A stretch of DNA of 33,851 bases from an uncultured Oxalicibacterium sp. (GCF_913776015.1 NZ_CAJYMD010000033.1:1-33851); one strand, 5' to 3'. Shown: positions 10,401 through 19,800, numbered from the stretch's first letter. The notes: a model not told the origin generated them from the sequence alone. Numbers and translations: made by a program.

Positions 10401-11807
10401 TTAGGCTTTGAGCGTTGCCAATACTTCGTCCAGCATCTTCTTCGCATCACCGAACAGCATGCGATTGTTTTCTTTATAGAATAGTGGATTGTCGACACCA
10501 GCGTAACCCGAAGCCATCGAGCGCTTCATGACGATGGTGGTTTCTGCTTTCCACACTTCCAGAACCGGCATACCAGCGATCGGGCTGTCCGGATCGTCCT
10601 GTGCATCCGGGTTCACGATGTCGTTTGCGCCAATGACCATGACGACGTCGGTATCCGGGAAGTCTTCGTTGATTTCGTCCATTTCCAGCACGATGTCATA
10701 CGGCACTTTCGCTTCCGCCAGCAACACGTTCATGTGACCAGGCATACGACCGGCAACCGGGTGAATCGCGAAACGCACGTTGACTTTCTTTTCACGCAGG
10801 AACTTGGTGATCTCGTTCACGGTGTGCTGTGCTTGTGCAACTGCCATGCCGTAACCTGGAACGATGATGACGCTCTTGGCTTCGCGCAGCAGTTCGGCGG
10901 TTTCCTGTGCCGACACTGGCGTTGCTTCGCCAACTTGTTCCTTGGCAGCGCCACCAGCTTTTGGTGCACCACCACCGAAACCACCGGCGATCACGCTGAA
11001 GAAGTTACGGTTCATTGCCTTACACATGATGTAGGACAGAATCGCACCCGACGAGCCGACCAGTGCACCGGTCACGATCAGCAGATCGTTGCTCAGCATG
11101 AAGCCGGTTGCTGAAGCAGCCCAACCCGAATAGCTGTTGAGCATCGACACTACGACCGGCATATCGGCACCACCAATGGCCATGACCATGTGAATACCGA
11201 ACAGCAGGGCGATGACCGTCATGATGATCAGCGGGGTCATGCCTTCTGCAACGGTTTCAGCCTGGATGAACTTGGCACCGAAGTAGATTACAACGACCAA
11301 CAGACCCAGATTGAGCCAGTGACGTGCCGGCAGCATCAGCGGCTTGCCGCCGATCTTGCCGTTCAGCTTACCGAAAGCGATCAGCGAACCCGAGAAGGTC
11401 ACGACACCGATCAGGATGCCGACATAGATTTCGACATCGTGAATGGTCTTTTCCGCGCCCTCGAAGTGCAGCGATGGATCGACATAGCTGGCGAAACCAA
11501 CCAATGCAGCAGCCAGACCGACGAAGCTGTGCATCAATGCGACGAGCTCAGGCATTTCGGTCATCTTGACGACCTTGGCCGCGTACAGACCGATTGCACC
11601 ACCAACGACCAGCGCAATGATGATCCATGCGTAGCCATCAGCGGTCACGCGTGGGCCAAACACCGTCGCCAAAACGGCGATGCCCATACCAATCATGCCG
11701 TACAGGTTGCCGCGACGCGAGGTTTCCGGATGCGACAAGCCACCCAGACTGAGAATAAACAGAATTGTTGCTCCGATGTAGGAGACAGTAGCCAGATTTG
11801 CAGACAC
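10401..11807 (-). CDS. pntB: NAD(P) transhydrogenase subunit beta
   Basis: PntB holds the NADP(H)-binding domain and most of the proton channel of the inner-membrane transhydrogenase, which uses the proton gradient to make NADPH from NADH. The 468-aa product has about nine predicted membrane helices in residues 5-265. A soluble domain follows with the NADP motif [12 protein letters not shown], then the [14 protein letters not shown] and [10 protein letters not shown] segments. The start is GTG at 11807, with AAGGAG placed seven bases upstream; no ATG fits. It follows pntA after 14 nt, so the two are co-transcribed and made as partners. Confidence 0.96.
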   Translation of the reverse strand: MSANLATVSYIGATILFILSLGGLSHPETSRRGNLYGMIGMGIAVLATVFGPRVTADGYAWIIIALVVGGAIGLYAAKVVKMTEMPELVALMHSFVGLAAALVGFASYVDPSLHFEGAEKTIHDVEIYVGILIGVVTFSGSLIAFGKLNGKIGGKPLMLPARHWLNLGLLVVVIYFGAKFIQAETVAEGMTPLIIMTVIALLFGIHMVMAIGGADMPVVVSMLNSYSGWAASATGFMLSNDLLIVTGALVGSSGAILSYIMCKAMNRNFFSVIAGGFGGGAPKAGGAAKEQVGEATPVSAQETAELLREAKSVIIVPGYGMAVAQAQHTVNEITKFLREKKVNVRFAIHPVAGRMPGHMNVLLAEAKVPYDIVLEMDEINEDFPDTDVVMVIGANDIVNPDAQDDPDSPIAGMPVLEVWKAETTIVMKRSMASGYAGVDNPLFYKENNRMLFGDAKKMLDEVLATLKA

Positions 11808-11821
11808 TTGGGGTCTCCTTC

Positions 11822-13426
11822 TTAATTCTTACGGAACATGTCGAGCATGCGACGGGTAACGGCAAAACCACCGAACATGTTGATGGCGGTCAGGACGATG
11901 CCCAGGGCTGCCATGACCTTGATCAACATTTCAGGGCGCGTGATACCCCCAGCCAGCGGAGGCGCAACCTGTACCAGCGCGCCGATCACGATGATCGACG
12001 AAATGGCGTTGGTGACGCTCATGAGTGGGGTATGCAGTGCCGGCGTCACATTCCAGACGACCATGTAGCCGATGAAGCAACCCAATACGAATACCGTCAG
12101 ATGGCCGAGGAACGCGGAAGGCGCGCCAAAGCCGATCAGGCCGAACAACAATGCTGCGAAAACAAACATGACAGCCACACGCGTCGGCGATGCCACGGTG
12201 GTGCTTGGACCATGACCGTGTGCTGGCGCAGGTGCAGCAGCAGGCTTGGGTTGCGCAGGCGCAGCCGACAGCTTCGGTGCTGGCGGTGGCCAGGTCACAT
12301 TGCCTTGATCGATGACGGTCGTGCCACGTACGACTTCGTCTTCCATGTTCATCTTGATCGCCGCAGCGCCTTGACCGGCTGGGTCGACGCTCTTGGTCTT
12401 GATCAGATCTTCCGAGAGACGGAATAGGTTGGTGGCGTACAGCGTCGAAGCGGTTTTTGCGAGACGCGTTGGCAGATCCTTGTAACCGATGATGGTCACG
12501 CCATGCACGGTCGTCACTTCGCCCGGAACGGTCAGTTCGCAATTACCACCCTGCTCTGCTGCCAGATCGACGATGACCGAACCCGGCTTCATCGATTTGA
12601 CCATGTCAGCCGTGATCAGCTTCGGCGCTGGCTTGCCTGGAATCAATGCGGTGGTGATGATGATGTCGACTTCCTTGGCTTGCTGCGCGAAGGTTTCGCG
12701 CTGTGCCTTCTGGAATTCTTCCGACATGACCTTGGCGTAACCGCCGGTGCCGGCACCGTCTTCTTCGTAATCGACAGCGATGAATTCACCGCCCATCGAA
12801 ATGATCTGGTCGGCAACTTCCTTACGCGTATCGTTCGCACGAACGATGGCGCCGAGGTTCGCCGCTGTACCGATGGCAGCCAAACCAGCCACACCCGCAC
12901 CAATCACGAATACCTTGGCTGGTGGAACCTTGCCTGCGGCCGTGATCTGACCCGTGAAGAAGCGACCGAATGCATTGGCCGCTTCGATGACGGCACGATA
13001 GCCGGCGATGTTGGCTTGCGAGGACAATGCGTCCATCTTCTGTGCGCGCGAGATACGTGGCACCGAATCCATGGCCAGCACGGTTGCCTTCTTGGCAGCC
13101 AGCTTTTCCATCAATTGCGGATTTTGCGCAGGCCAGATGTAGCTGACCAGCGTACCGCCTTCTTTCAGCAGGCCAACTTCTTCCTCGTTCGGGCCGCGCA
13201 GTTTGAAAATGATGTCGCCCTTGGCCCAGACTTCGGCGGCAGAGCCGACAACTTCTGCGCCAGCTTCACGATATTCATCGTCGCTGATATTGCTGGCCGC
13301 ACCGGCGCCGGATTCGACGACGATGGCATAGCCTTGCTTGATGAGCTTTTGCACAACCTCGGGAACGGTTGCGACACGTGTTTCACCGGGGAAGGTCTCC
13401 CGCGGCACTCCTATAACTAAAGACAT
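11822..13426 (-). CDS. pntA: NAD(P) transhydrogenase subunit alpha
   Basis: PntA binds NAD(H) and contributes the remaining membrane helices. The 534-aa protein is the single-chain, E. coli-like form. It starts [19 protein letters not shown] and has the Rossmann motif [19 protein letters not shown] (around residue 173). A Pro/Ala-rich linker (about 385-410) follows, then a C-terminal membrane domain of about four helices. It is some 24 aa longer than E. coli PntA, mostly in the linker. The ATG at 13426 fits the family N-terminus; the SD (AGAGAAGG) lies unusually close to it. Upstream in-frame codons lack family sequence. It is first in pntA-pntB, downstream of panD but separated from it by a terminator. 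Confidence 0.96.
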   Translation of the reverse strand: MSLVIGVPRETFPGETRVATVPEVVQKLIKQGYAIVVESGAGAASNISDDEYREAGAEVVGSAAEVWAKGDIIFKLRGPNEEEVGLLKEGGTLVSYIWPAQNPQLMEKLAAKKATVLAMDSVPRISRAQKMDALSSQANIAGYRAVIEAANAFGRFFTGQITAAGKVPPAKVFVIGAGVAGLAAIGTAANLGAIVRANDTRKEVADQIISMGGEFIAVDYEEDGAGTGGYAKVMSEEFQKAQRETFAQQAKEVDIIITTALIPGKPAPKLITADMVKSMKPGSVIVDLAAEQGGNCELTVPGEVTTVHGVTIIGYKDLPTRLAKTASTLYATNLFRLSEDLIKTKSVDPAGQGAAAIKMNMEDEVVRGTTVIDQGNVTWPPPAPKLSAAPAQPKPAAAPAPAHGHGPSTTVASPTRVAVMFVFAALLFGLIGFGAPSAFLGHLTVFVLGCFIGYMVVWNVTPALHTPLMSVTNAISSIIVIGALVQVAPPLAGGITRPEMLIKVMAALGIVLTAINMFGGFAVTRRMLDMFRKN

Positions 13427-13481
13427 GCCTTCTCTCTTAAGTTGTTTAAATTCTGTTTGGGACGCACAACGGCACATAGTC

Positions 13482-13523
13482 AAAAACCCGGTTCAAGCAG
13501 CTCCATGGCGCGACCGGGTTTTT
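13482..13523 (-). terminator. Terminator after panD
   Basis: AAAAACCCGGT (13482-13492) and ACCGGGTTTTT (13513-13523) are perfect 11-bp complements around a 20-nt loop. The U-run on the minus strand ends panD transcription. The stem is symmetrical and could work on either strand, but no plus-strand gene ends here. Confidence 0.85.
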
Positions 13524-13539
13524 CTGGTGCTGCAACCGA

Positions 13540-13902
13540 TTACTGTTGCTTCAGTCCCGTGATGCGGTTGTTTTCGTCGACAAAGACAATCTTGGGGACG
13601 TAGGTTTCGATTTCCTCGTCGCTCATCGGTCCATAAGTACAGATGATGAGCAGATCGCCAAGGTGCGCGCGACGCGCTGCTGCGCCGTTGAGCGAAATCT
13701 CGCCGCTGCCGCGTACACCCTTAATGGCGTACGTCGCAAAACGCTCGCCATTGTTGACGTTGTAAAGCTCAATACGCTCGCCAACTTTGATGTCGGCCGC
13801 TTCCAACAACTCTTCGTCGATACCGCAAGAGCCTTCATAATGCAGGTCGGCCTGGGTCACCGTTGCGCGGTGAATCTTGGCCCTGAGCATGATGCGCTGC
13901 AT
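13540..13902 (-). CDS. panD: Aspartate 1-decarboxylase PanD
   Basis: PanD decarboxylates L-aspartate to beta-alanine for pantothenate and CoA synthesis. The 120-aa proenzyme is self-cleaved between Gly24 and Ser25 to create the pyruvoyl group. The segment [15 protein letters not shown] places Gly-Ser exactly at 24-25. [15 protein letters not shown] and the C-terminal FVDENNRI are typical. The ATG at 13902 matches the family start; a longer in-frame reading to 14049 has no conserved sequence. It stands alone with its own terminator; no panB or panC is adjacent. Confidence 0.95.
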   Translation of the reverse strand: MQRIMLRAKIHRATVTQADLHYEGSCGIDEELLEAADIKVGERIELYNVNNGERFATYAIKGVRGSGEISLNGAAARRAHLGDLLIICTYGPMSDEEIETYVPKIVFVDENNRITGLKQQ

Positions 13903-14273
13903 AGTTTTGTTCCGTTTGCTTAAAATTCTGCCGGCAACCATCACTGGTGCCGACACATCTATATAGGGTTTCCGGCGGCGAACGCCGTTGCACAGCACGC
14001 TGCGCCCGATTCCTTCTGTAGCCGAGAGCAGCCAGGCGACGTTGGTCAAGCCCGCATCCGCTACGACAAACCGGCAATTCCGTAAGCTTCACGCAAGAAT
14101 TGCCAAAGAAATGAACCGGCAAGGATACGGCCAAATGCTCGCCAAGCAAAGGATTTAGGGCAATTTTTCCGAAAAAAACCTCGGCATTCTATTACAAAAG
14201 TTGCAGGAAACGAAACATGCCGGGCAAGTTTTCCGCGTGCAAGCTAGAATAGCGGGCTATTCCGAAAGCCATC
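13903..14273. other. Intergenic region between divergent panD and nudJ (371 bp)
   Basis: I find no gene I can support here. The clearest structure is a perfect 8-bp inverted repeat, GGCAATTC (14073-14080) and GAATTGCC (14097-14104), with a 16-nt loop; no T-tract follows on either strand. A 5-bp GC hairpin (CGGCG/CGCCG) lies at 13973-13987. Near nudJ, TAGAAT (14245-14250) is a reasonable -10 box but has no convincing -35. On the minus strand TATATAG near 13959-13966 could be the panD -10. The region is longer than two simple promoters need, so a small RNA or extra regulation is possible but not shown. Confidence 0.4.
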
Positions 14274-14759
14274 ATGTCTGATATCTGGAAACCCTCTGTC
14301 ACTGTCGCCGCCGTCATGGAGCGCGAAGGCCGCTATTTGCTGGTAGAAGAAGAAACCAGCGAAGGCATTCGCTTTAACCAACCGGCAGGCCATCTCGACC
14401 CCAGCGAATCGCTGGAGCAGGCCGTCGCGCGCGAAGCGATGGAAGAAACTGCACACGAATTCACACCGACCGGCCTGATTGGTATCTATATGTCGCGCTA
14501 TGTCTCGGCGCGTACCGGCAAGGACATCACCTATTTAAGCTTTACCTTTTGCGGCGAAGTCGGTGCGCAGCACGATCAGCCGCTCGATGTGGGCATACTG
14601 CGCGCCGTCTGGATGACTTACGATGAAATGGTCGCCTGCCGCGATCGTCATCGCAGCCCATCGGTGCTGCAGCGTGTGGATGATTATCTGGCTGGCAAAC
14701 GCGTACCGCTGTCCTATCTGCAAACGCACGCCTCCGTCTACGAGGTTGCGAATGGCTAA
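14274..14759 (+). CDS. nudJ: Nudix hydrolase NudJ (phosphatase, thiamine-pyrophosphate/nucleotide type)
   Basis: This 161-aa Nudix protein has the box from GHLDPSES to REAMEETA (about residues 39-60), with the metal-binding REXXEE glutamates intact. The last glycine of the consensus (EEXG) is Ala here. In E. coli NudJ (YmfB) sits immediately before mnmA and hydrolyses nucleoside tri/diphosphates and HMP-PP/TPP; the same gene order here supports the name. The stop codon overlaps mnmA by 8 nt, so the two are translationally coupled. The start at 14274 is the only ATG giving the family N-terminus ([13 protein letters not shown]); its SD is weak. Physiological substrate is not determined by sequence. 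Confidence 0.85.
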   Translation: MSDIWKPSVTVAAVMEREGRYLLVEEETSEGIRFNQPAGHLDPSESLEQAVAREAMEETAHEFTPTGLIGIYMSRYVSARTGKDITYLSFTFCGEVGAQHDQPLDVGILRAVWMTYDEMVACRDRHRSPSVLQRVDDYLAGKRVPLSYLQTHASVYEVANG

Positions 14760-15870
14760 GAAACGTGTCGTCATCGGCATGTCCGGTGGCGTCGATTCTT
14801 CAGTTTCGGCCTGGCTGCTGAAAGAACAGGGTTACGAAGTCATCGGTCTGTTCATGAAGAACTGGGAAGACGATGACGATTCCGAATATTGTTCGACGCG
14901 GCAGGACTGGATCGATGCGGCAAGCGTGGCCGATGTCGTCGGTGTCGATATCGAAGCCGTCAATTTTGCTGCCGAGTACAAAGATCGCGTGTTCGCCGAA
15001 TTCCTGCGCGAGTATGAAGCCGGTCGCACACCGAACCCGGATGTGCTGTGCAATGCGGAAATCAAGTTCAAGGCTTTTCTCGATCATGCCGTCTCGCTTG
15101 GCGCCGACCTGATCGCGACTGGTCATTACGCGCGCGTGCGTACCATCGCCAGCGGCCCCGACGCAGGACAAGTACAACTATTGAAAGCCGTCGATGCCAG
15201 CAAGGATCAGAGTTACTTCCTGCATCGCCTCAATCAGGAGCAATTAGCGAAAACGCTGTTCCCATTGGGCGACATCAAAAAAACGGAAGTCCGCAAGATC
15301 GCCGAACAACTGCAACTGCCGAATGCGACCAAGAAAGATTCGACCGGCATCTGTTTCATCGGCGAACGCCCGTTCCGCGAATTCCTGAATCGCTATCTGT
15401 CGTACCAACCCGGCCCGATGAAAACGCCCGATGGCACCATTGTCGGCGAGCATGTCGGCTTGAGTTTTTACACGCTGGGACAACGCAAGGGCATCGGCAT
15501 TGGCGGCTTGAAAACACATCGCAATGCCGACGGCACCAGCGATGCCTGGTACGTCGCTCGCAAGGATGTTACCAACAACACGCTCTACGTCGTGCAAGGA
15601 CACGATCATCCGTGGCTGTTGTCATCGGAATTGCATGCGGGACAAATGAGCTGGATCGCCGGCACGCCACCAGCCGACATTGACGTTTGCGCCAAGACGC
15701 GCTATCGCCAAGCTGATGTCGAATGCAAACAGCAGGCAACCGATGAAGGCTTTGCCCTCAAGTTCACGAATCCGCAATGGGCGGTCACGCCAGGGCAGTC
15801 GGCCGTGCTCTATCAGGGCGATGTCTGCCTGGGTGGCGGGATCATCGACACCAGTAACGCGACGGTCTGA
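14752..15870 (+). CDS. mnmA: tRNA-specific 2-thiouridylase MnmA
   Basis: MnmA thiolates U34 of tRNA-Lys, -Glu and -Gln using persulfide sulfur relayed from the cysteine desulfurase. The 372-aa enzyme has the PP-loop [12 protein letters not shown] (residues 9-20). The two catalytic cysteines are Cys100 (in NPDVLC) and Cys201 (in [13 protein letters not shown]). The tRNA-binding [10 protein letters not shown] and the C-terminal beta-barrel are present; length matches E. coli (368). The ATG at 14752 lies inside nudJ and is preceded by GAGG six bases upstream. In-frame codons further upstream belong to nudJ's region and are not part of it. A strong two-way terminator follows. Confidence 0.96.
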   Translation: MAKKRVVIGMSGGVDSSVSAWLLKEQGYEVIGLFMKNWEDDDDSEYCSTRQDWIDAASVADVVGVDIEAVNFAAEYKDRVFAEFLREYEAGRTPNPDVLCNAEIKFKAFLDHAVSLGADLIATGHYARVRTIASGPDAGQVQLLKAVDASKDQSYFLHRLNQEQLAKTLFPLGDIKKTEVRKIAEQLQLPNATKKDSTGICFIGERPFREFLNRYLSYQPGPMKTPDGTIVGEHVGLSFYTLGQRKGIGIGGLKTHRNADGTSDAWYVARKDVTNNTLYVVQGHDHPWLLSSELHAGQMSWIAGTPPADIDVCAKTRYRQADVECKQQATDEGFALKFTNPQWAVTPGQSAVLYQGDVCLGGGIIDTSNATV

Positions 15871-15879
15871 TTGCTACAC

Positions 15880-15917
15880 AAAAAAAGCCGCCACATGCTT
15901 GCATGGGCGGCTTTTTT
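15880..15917. terminator. Bidirectional terminator between mnmA and the GGDEF gene
   Basis: GCCGCC/GGCGGC continued by CATGC/GCATG (one bulged A) forms the stem, with A7 on the left and T6 on the right. It serves both convergent genes; the T-run actually overlaps the stop codon of the GGDEF gene. Confidence 0.9.
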
Positions 15918-16839
15918 ATCGTCCTTCGCCGGCAATCGTGTTACGCCCACGCTGCTTGGCCAAATACAGGCGACGATCTACCGTCTCGATAAAATCAACA
16001 ATCGTCTCCTGATGATTAGGAACGATGGCACCGACGCCCATGCTGATCGTCAGAATCTGACTCACTGGAGACTTCGCGTGAACGATCTGCTCCTTGAAAA
16101 TCAGGCTGCGACAGCGCTCGGCCACCGTCAACGCAGCCACCTCATCCGTTCCCGGCAGCACCAGCATGAATTCCTCTCCGCCAAAACGCGCAAAGAAATC
16201 TGCTGAACGAGTAGCCGCCGAGGCCAGCGTACAGGCAACCCGCTTCAGGCACTCATCGCCCTGCAAGTGGCCGTAGCAATCGTTGTATTGCTTGAAATAG
16301 TCGATATCGACCATGATCAACGCCAGCGGTTGATTGTTGCGCCGCGCATTGGCCCACTCCACTTCCATGACGGAATCGAACATGCGGCGATTGGCGACAC
16401 CGGTCAAGCCATCCTTAAATGACAGCGCTTCCAATTCCTTTTGCATTTCAATGAGTTGTGCCTCGGTCTTCTTGCGCTCACTGATATCAAACATAAAACC
16501 GATCAACGCTTCCACCTCGCCACTCGCATTGCGCACGACATGCACCACGTCGCGAATCCAGATGTATTTCCCATCTTTGGTCAAGGCACGATAATCCGCC
16601 TCGTGATCAACGCCCTCCTTAGATTGCGCAAAACAGAAACTGGTTACGCGTTCGCGGTCTTCTTCATGGATACGATCCGCCCAATCCTGCACGGTTTTCC
16701 ACGAATGGGTTTGCCAACCCAACAAAGCCTCTATCTGGGGCCCGATATACGCAAACGTCATCGTTTGCCAATCAAGCTTCCATGGAATCGCCTTGGTCGA
16801 TTCCAGAAGTGTTTTATATACCGCGCTATCGGCTTCCAT
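15916..16839 (-). CDS. PAS-GGDEF diguanylate cyclase
   Basis: This 307-aa protein would make the second messenger c-di-GMP from two GTP. Residues about 15-125 form a PAS fold (IGPQIEALLGWQTHSW, then the PAC-like WIRDVVHVVRNASGEV and FDISERKK). After a short helix a GGDEF domain follows (about 140-303), starting DGLTGVANRRMFD. The active-site motif is GGEEF, and RSAD five residues before it matches the RxxD product-inhibition site, so both catalysis and feedback look intact. There is no signal peptide or membrane helix, so it is probably a cytoplasmic sensor; the PAS ligand is unknown. ATG at 16839; it is transcribed alone. Confidence 0.93.
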   Translation of the reverse strand: MEADSAVYKTLLESTKAIPWKLDWQTMTFAYIGPQIEALLGWQTHSWKTVQDWADRIHEEDRERVTSFCFAQSKEGVDHEADYRALTKDGKYIWIRDVVHVVRNASGEVEALIGFMFDISERKKTEAQLIEMQKELEALSFKDGLTGVANRRMFDSVMEVEWANARRNNQPLALIMVDIDYFKQYNDCYGHLQGDECLKRVACTLASAATRSADFFARFGGEEFMLVLPGTDEVAALTVAERCRSLIFKEQIVHAKSPVSQILTISMGVGAIVPNHQETIVDFIETVDRRLYLAKQRGRNTIAGEGR

Positions 16840-16975
16840 ATTTCACCCAAGTGAGGCTGCATCTGACAGTCAAGCATAGCGCGATTCGTTTGGCAAATTA
16901 CGATTCGGCAATTTTTCACGTTGTACACTGTCGCATTGCAACGTCATCTTGTTCGTGCTTGTTCCAGGAGTCGCA

Positions 16976-18610
16976 ATGCGCTTAATGCCTGTACGCTACA
17001 TCGCGATGGTGATCGCGATTGTTCTGTTTTTTGGTTCGCTGATTTATGCCCTGCTGTTTGATAGCGCCTGGTGGCTGTTTATTGCGGCGGGCGGATTGAC
17101 GGCACTCGGCCTGCGCGATCTGGCGCAAAAGGAACATGCGCTGCTGCGCAACTACCCCATCCTGGCACACTTCCGCTATCTGCTGGAATCGGTACGCCCC
17201 GAAATTCGCCAGTATTTTCTGGAGGAAGACACGGCACCGAATCCGTTTTCGCGCAATCAACGCTCACTCGTCTATCAACGTGCCAAGCAAGCCGTGGACA
17301 AACGTCCTTTCGGTACGCAAATGGATGTCTACAAGAGCGATTACGAATGGATCAATCACTCGATCCAGCCGGCCACGGTCGGATCGCACGATTTTCGCAT
17401 CACGATCGGTGCCGAACGCGCGCAACCTTACTCCGCCAGCGTGTTCAATATTTCAGCGATGAGCTTCGGCTCGCTATCGGCCAATGCCATTCGCGCACTC
17501 AATCAAGGGGCGCAAATGGGATGCTTCATGCACGACACCGGCGAAGGCAGCATCAGCCGTTATCACCGGCCCGATCGAGAACATGAACCGGGTGGCGATC
17601 TGGTGTGGGAAATCGGCTCGGGTTATTTCGGCTGCCGCGATGAACATGGCCGGTTCTCGCCCGAACGTTTTGCGCAAAATGCCAGTTCACCGCAAGTGAA
17701 AATGATCGAAATCAAGCTGTCGCAAGGTGCCAAACCCGGCCATGGCGGCATGCTGCCCGGCGCCAAGGTGACCGCAGAGATTGCCGAAGCGCGCGGAATT
17801 CCTGAAGGCATCGATTGCATCTCGCCTTCTTCGCACTCGGCCTTTGATTCGCCGCTGGGCCTGCTGCAATTCATCGAACAATTGCGCACGCTGTCCGGCG
17901 GCAAACCGACCGGCTTCAAACTGGCCATCGGCCATCCTTGGGAATTTTTCGGCATCGTCAAAGCCATGATGGAAACCGGCATTACGCCGGATTTCATCGT
18001 GATTGATGGTGGCGAAGGTGGCACCGGCGCGGCCCCCGTCGAATTCACCGATCATGTCGGCGTACCGCTGCAGGAAGCGCTGCTGCTCGTGCATAACACA
18101 CTGGTCGGCGCCAAACTTCGCGACAAGATCAAGCTCGGCGCCTCCGGCAAGATCGTTTCTGCCTTCGATCTGGTGCGCACGCTGGCACTCGGCGCCGACT
18201 GGTGCAATTCGGCGCGCGGTTTCATGTTCGCACTAGGCTGCATCCAGTCGCAAAGCTGTCATACCGATCGCTGCCCAACCGGCATCGCCACGCAAGATCC
18301 GCTAAGGCAGCGCGCAATCATCGTGCCCGACAAGGCGCAACGCGTTTTCCATTTTCATCAGAACACGCTGAAGGCGCTGGCCGAACTGATTGCCGCGGCC
18401 GGACTCACACATCCCGCTGATCTGCGGCCGCATCATCTGGTCAGACGCGTCTCGGCCAATCAGGTCAAGCTCGTTTCCTCCCTGCTGCCCTACCTCGAAC
18501 CGGGCCAACTGCTCAGCGAGGCAGAAACCACCGCATCCAGCACGTTGCCCGAAGTCTTCGCCCGCTACTGGCCGATTGCCAGAGCCGATTCTTTCTCGCC
18601 CCTACGTTAA
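16976..18610 (+). CDS. Membrane-anchored FMN-binding glutamate synthase family protein
   Basis: The 544-aa product has two N-terminal membrane helices (about residues 8-25 and 31-48) followed by the FMN-binding synthase domain of glutamate synthase. Visible hallmarks are SAMSFGSLSANAIRAL, the segment from MHDTGEGS, KPGHGGMLPGAKVTAEIA, IDGGEGGTGAAP and the 3Fe-4S cysteines Cys422, Cys428 and Cys433 (C-X5-C-X4-C). It lacks the glutaminase domain of GltB, and no FAD/NADPH partner (GltD-like) lies nearby. The electron donor and nitrogen source are therefore unknown; a ferredoxin-dependent or other oxidoreductase role is possible. The start was set at 16976 because AGGAG is five bases upstream. 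It is monocistronic. The domain assignment is strong; the function is open. Confidence 0.88.
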   Translation: MRLMPVRYIAMVIAIVLFFGSLIYALLFDSAWWLFIAAGGLTALGLRDLAQKEHALLRNYPILAHFRYLLESVRPEIRQYFLEEDTAPNPFSRNQRSLVYQRAKQAVDKRPFGTQMDVYKSDYEWINHSIQPATVGSHDFRITIGAERAQPYSASVFNISAMSFGSLSANAIRALNQGAQMGCFMHDTGEGSISRYHRPDREHEPGGDLVWEIGSGYFGCRDEHGRFSPERFAQNASSPQVKMIEIKLSQGAKPGHGGMLPGAKVTAEIAEARGIPEGIDCISPSSHSAFDSPLGLLQFIEQLRTLSGGKPTGFKLAIGHPWEFFGIVKAMMETGITPDFIVIDGGEGGTGAAPVEFTDHVGVPLQEALLLVHNTLVGAKLRDKIKLGASGKIVSAFDLVRTLALGADWCNSARGFMFALGCIQSQSCHTDRCPTGIATQDPLRQRAIIVPDKAQRVFHFHQNTLKALAELIAAAGLTHPADLRPHHLVRRVSANQVKLVSSLLPYLEPGQLLSEAETTASSTLPEVFARYWPIARADSFSPLR

Positions 18611-18754
18611 GGCGTTTGCGGGCGTGCACACACCTGCTGCCCGGCAAATCCCTTCCCTCCGTTCTTTGTTCCACTCGCTTTTGTGCAAAATTTCTCTTGC
18701 GCAGGACGCTTCACGTTTTCTTTAACTGCAGAAACCACATACAAAGAAAAATAC

Positions 18755-18803
18755 TTGCAATCCGCTTTTAGTTGGACAATAATCTAAACAAGAATTGTTC
18801 TCA
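18755..18803 (+). promoter_or_regulatory. Promoter with Fur-like box ahead of hemP
   Basis: TTGCAA (18755-18760) and AATAAT (18778-18783) are separated by exactly 17 bp. CAAGAATTGTTCTCA (18789-18803) follows, matching 12 of 14 informative positions of a Fur 7-1-7 box of the TGAGAAT-N-ATTCTCA form. The box covers the predicted start site, as expected for iron-dependent repression. The downstream genes (hemP, bfd, tonB) make iron control very plausible. Between 18611 and 18754 I see nothing else. Confidence 0.75.
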
Positions 18804-18821
18804 TTTAATAAAGAGGATATA

Positions 18822-19019
18822 ATGGCGATCACGGCACAAAGGAATATGCAGCAAACCCGACCTTCGGCACCACGTGTACATGCAGTAGCGGACAAGCCGG
18901 TTGAACGTATCAACAGTCGCGACCTGTTCCAGCAAATGCGTGAAGTTGAAATCGCGCATGAAGGTCGCATTTATCGTCTGCGTCTGACTCAGTTGAACAA
19001 ACTGATTTTGACGGCGTGA
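18822..19019 (+). CDS. hemP: Hemin uptake protein HemP/HmuP
   Basis: This 65-aa protein ends with the family signature RINSRDLFQQMREVEIAHEG and then YRLRLTQLNKLIL. HemP/HmuP is a small cytoplasmic protein coded near haem-uptake loci and, in rhizobia and Bradyrhizobium, reported as a co-activator for haem-receptor expression. The ATG at 18822 has AGAGG six bases upstream. It is the first gene after the Fur-type promoter, and no haem receptor gene is in the window, so it might act in trans. The N-terminal 25 residues are variable, as usual. Confidence 0.9.
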   Translation: MAITAQRNMQQTRPSAPRVHAVADKPVERINSRDLFQQMREVEIAHEGRIYRLRLTQLNKLILTA

Positions 19020-19128
19020 CATTGCAGTAACAAGCAGTACCTACGCATTACCCCGGCGATTCCTGCAGCCAGCCCGCACAACGATTCGTTGCGCCAGCCA
19101 GCCAGACCAACCTGATAAGGAGAGTTTG

Positions 19129-19452
19129 ATGGCGATCGACAAAGCGGCGCGCGCGTTGCAAGAACCGACCACCGCTTCGGCCCAGCCGGAGCTTCTGGTT
19201 TCAGCCGTATTGCACCTGATGTCGCAATACACGGCTGGCAATCAGGAAAGCAGTGCATGCATCAAATTGGCGTCCGTCATCGAACGTCATTTGAAGGCCT
19301 TGGCAGATTTGCCCGATCTTGCCCCCGTATTGCGTGCTACCTGCCAGCAACTGTCGGAACAATGGGCGGTGGTCGTGGAACGCGCCATGCCACCTGTAGA
19401 ACGATTCGGCATCCTGACTCGGCTGGTTTCAGGCAATAACCGTCTGAACTAG
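19129..19452 (+). CDS. Uncharacterised 107-aa protein in the hemP-tonB cluster
   Basis: I do not recognise a named family. The product is largely alpha-helical by composition (SAVLHLMSQYTAG, ASVIERHLKALADLPD, VLRATCQQLSEQWAVVVE), with two cysteines (in SSACIKLA and RATCQQ). It has no signal peptide and no membrane helix, so it is probably cytoplasmic. It has a proper SD (AAGGAG, six bases before the ATG at 19129). A TTG three bases upstream is the only alternative start. It lies between hemP and bfd on the same strand with no terminator on either side, so it should be iron-regulated with them. From memory, similar unnamed proteins occur at this place in other Burkholderiales; this needs a search. 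Confidence 0.8.
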   Translation: MAIDKAARALQEPTTASAQPELLVSAVLHLMSQYTAGNQESSACIKLASVIERHLKALADLPDLAPVLRATCQQLSEQWAVVVERAMPPVERFGILTRLVSGNNRLN

Positions 19453-19569
19453 AAGACGTCTGAAAGGGAATTGCAGTAACGAATGCCGGCCTCGATGCCG
19501 GCTTCGCACATAAAAAGAACTTACATTTTCGGCTTGGTTAACCTACAACGTAGACGGCAAGAGGCAACG

Positions 19570-19791
19570 ATGATTGTTTGTGTGTGCAGCAATGTTTCAG
19601 ACGGAAAAATTCGTCAAGCGATTGACGCCGGTGTCACGCGCATGTCGGAATTGCGCGATAAGCTCGAAGTCGGCACCTGCTGCGGCAAGTGCAATTCGTG
19701 CGCCAAACGTATTCTCAACGAGTGCCTCGCCACATCGCAACCCAATGCACCACAGCCGATCATGTTCCAGATTTCCGCCATGGCCGCATAA
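19570..19791 (+). CDS. bfd: Bacterioferritin-associated ferredoxin Bfd
   Basis: This 73-aa [2Fe-2S] protein has the Bfd cysteine pattern C4-x-C6 and C38-x2-C41 (MIVCVCSN and TCCGKCNSC), plus extra cysteines at 37 and 44. Bfd binds bacterioferritin and delivers electrons to release stored iron when iron is scarce. The ATG at 19570 gives the exact family N-terminus; upstream in-frame sequence is not conserved. It lies nine bases before tonB, and bfr is about 2.1 kb downstream. Being in the Fur-controlled cluster fits a role in iron mobilisation. A small GCCGGC/GCCGGC hairpin at 19485-19502 lies in the gap before it. Confidence 0.93.
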   Translation: MIVCVCSNVSDGKIRQAIDAGVTRMSELRDKLEVGTCCGKCNSCAKRILNECLATSQPNAPQPIMFQISAMAA

Positions 19792-19800
19792 GCACTATTT

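Noticed and set aside
13835-14149. Minus-strand 104-codon frame upstream of panD
   Set aside because: Overlaps the panD start in another frame, has no SD or family resemblance, and is Arg/Gln-rich like a shadow frame.
19021-19480. 11-nt direct repeat ATTGCAGTAAC after hemP (19021-19031) and after the 107-aa gene (19470-19480)
   Set aside because: Repeats of this length are expected many times by chance in 34 kb, and no structure surrounds them.
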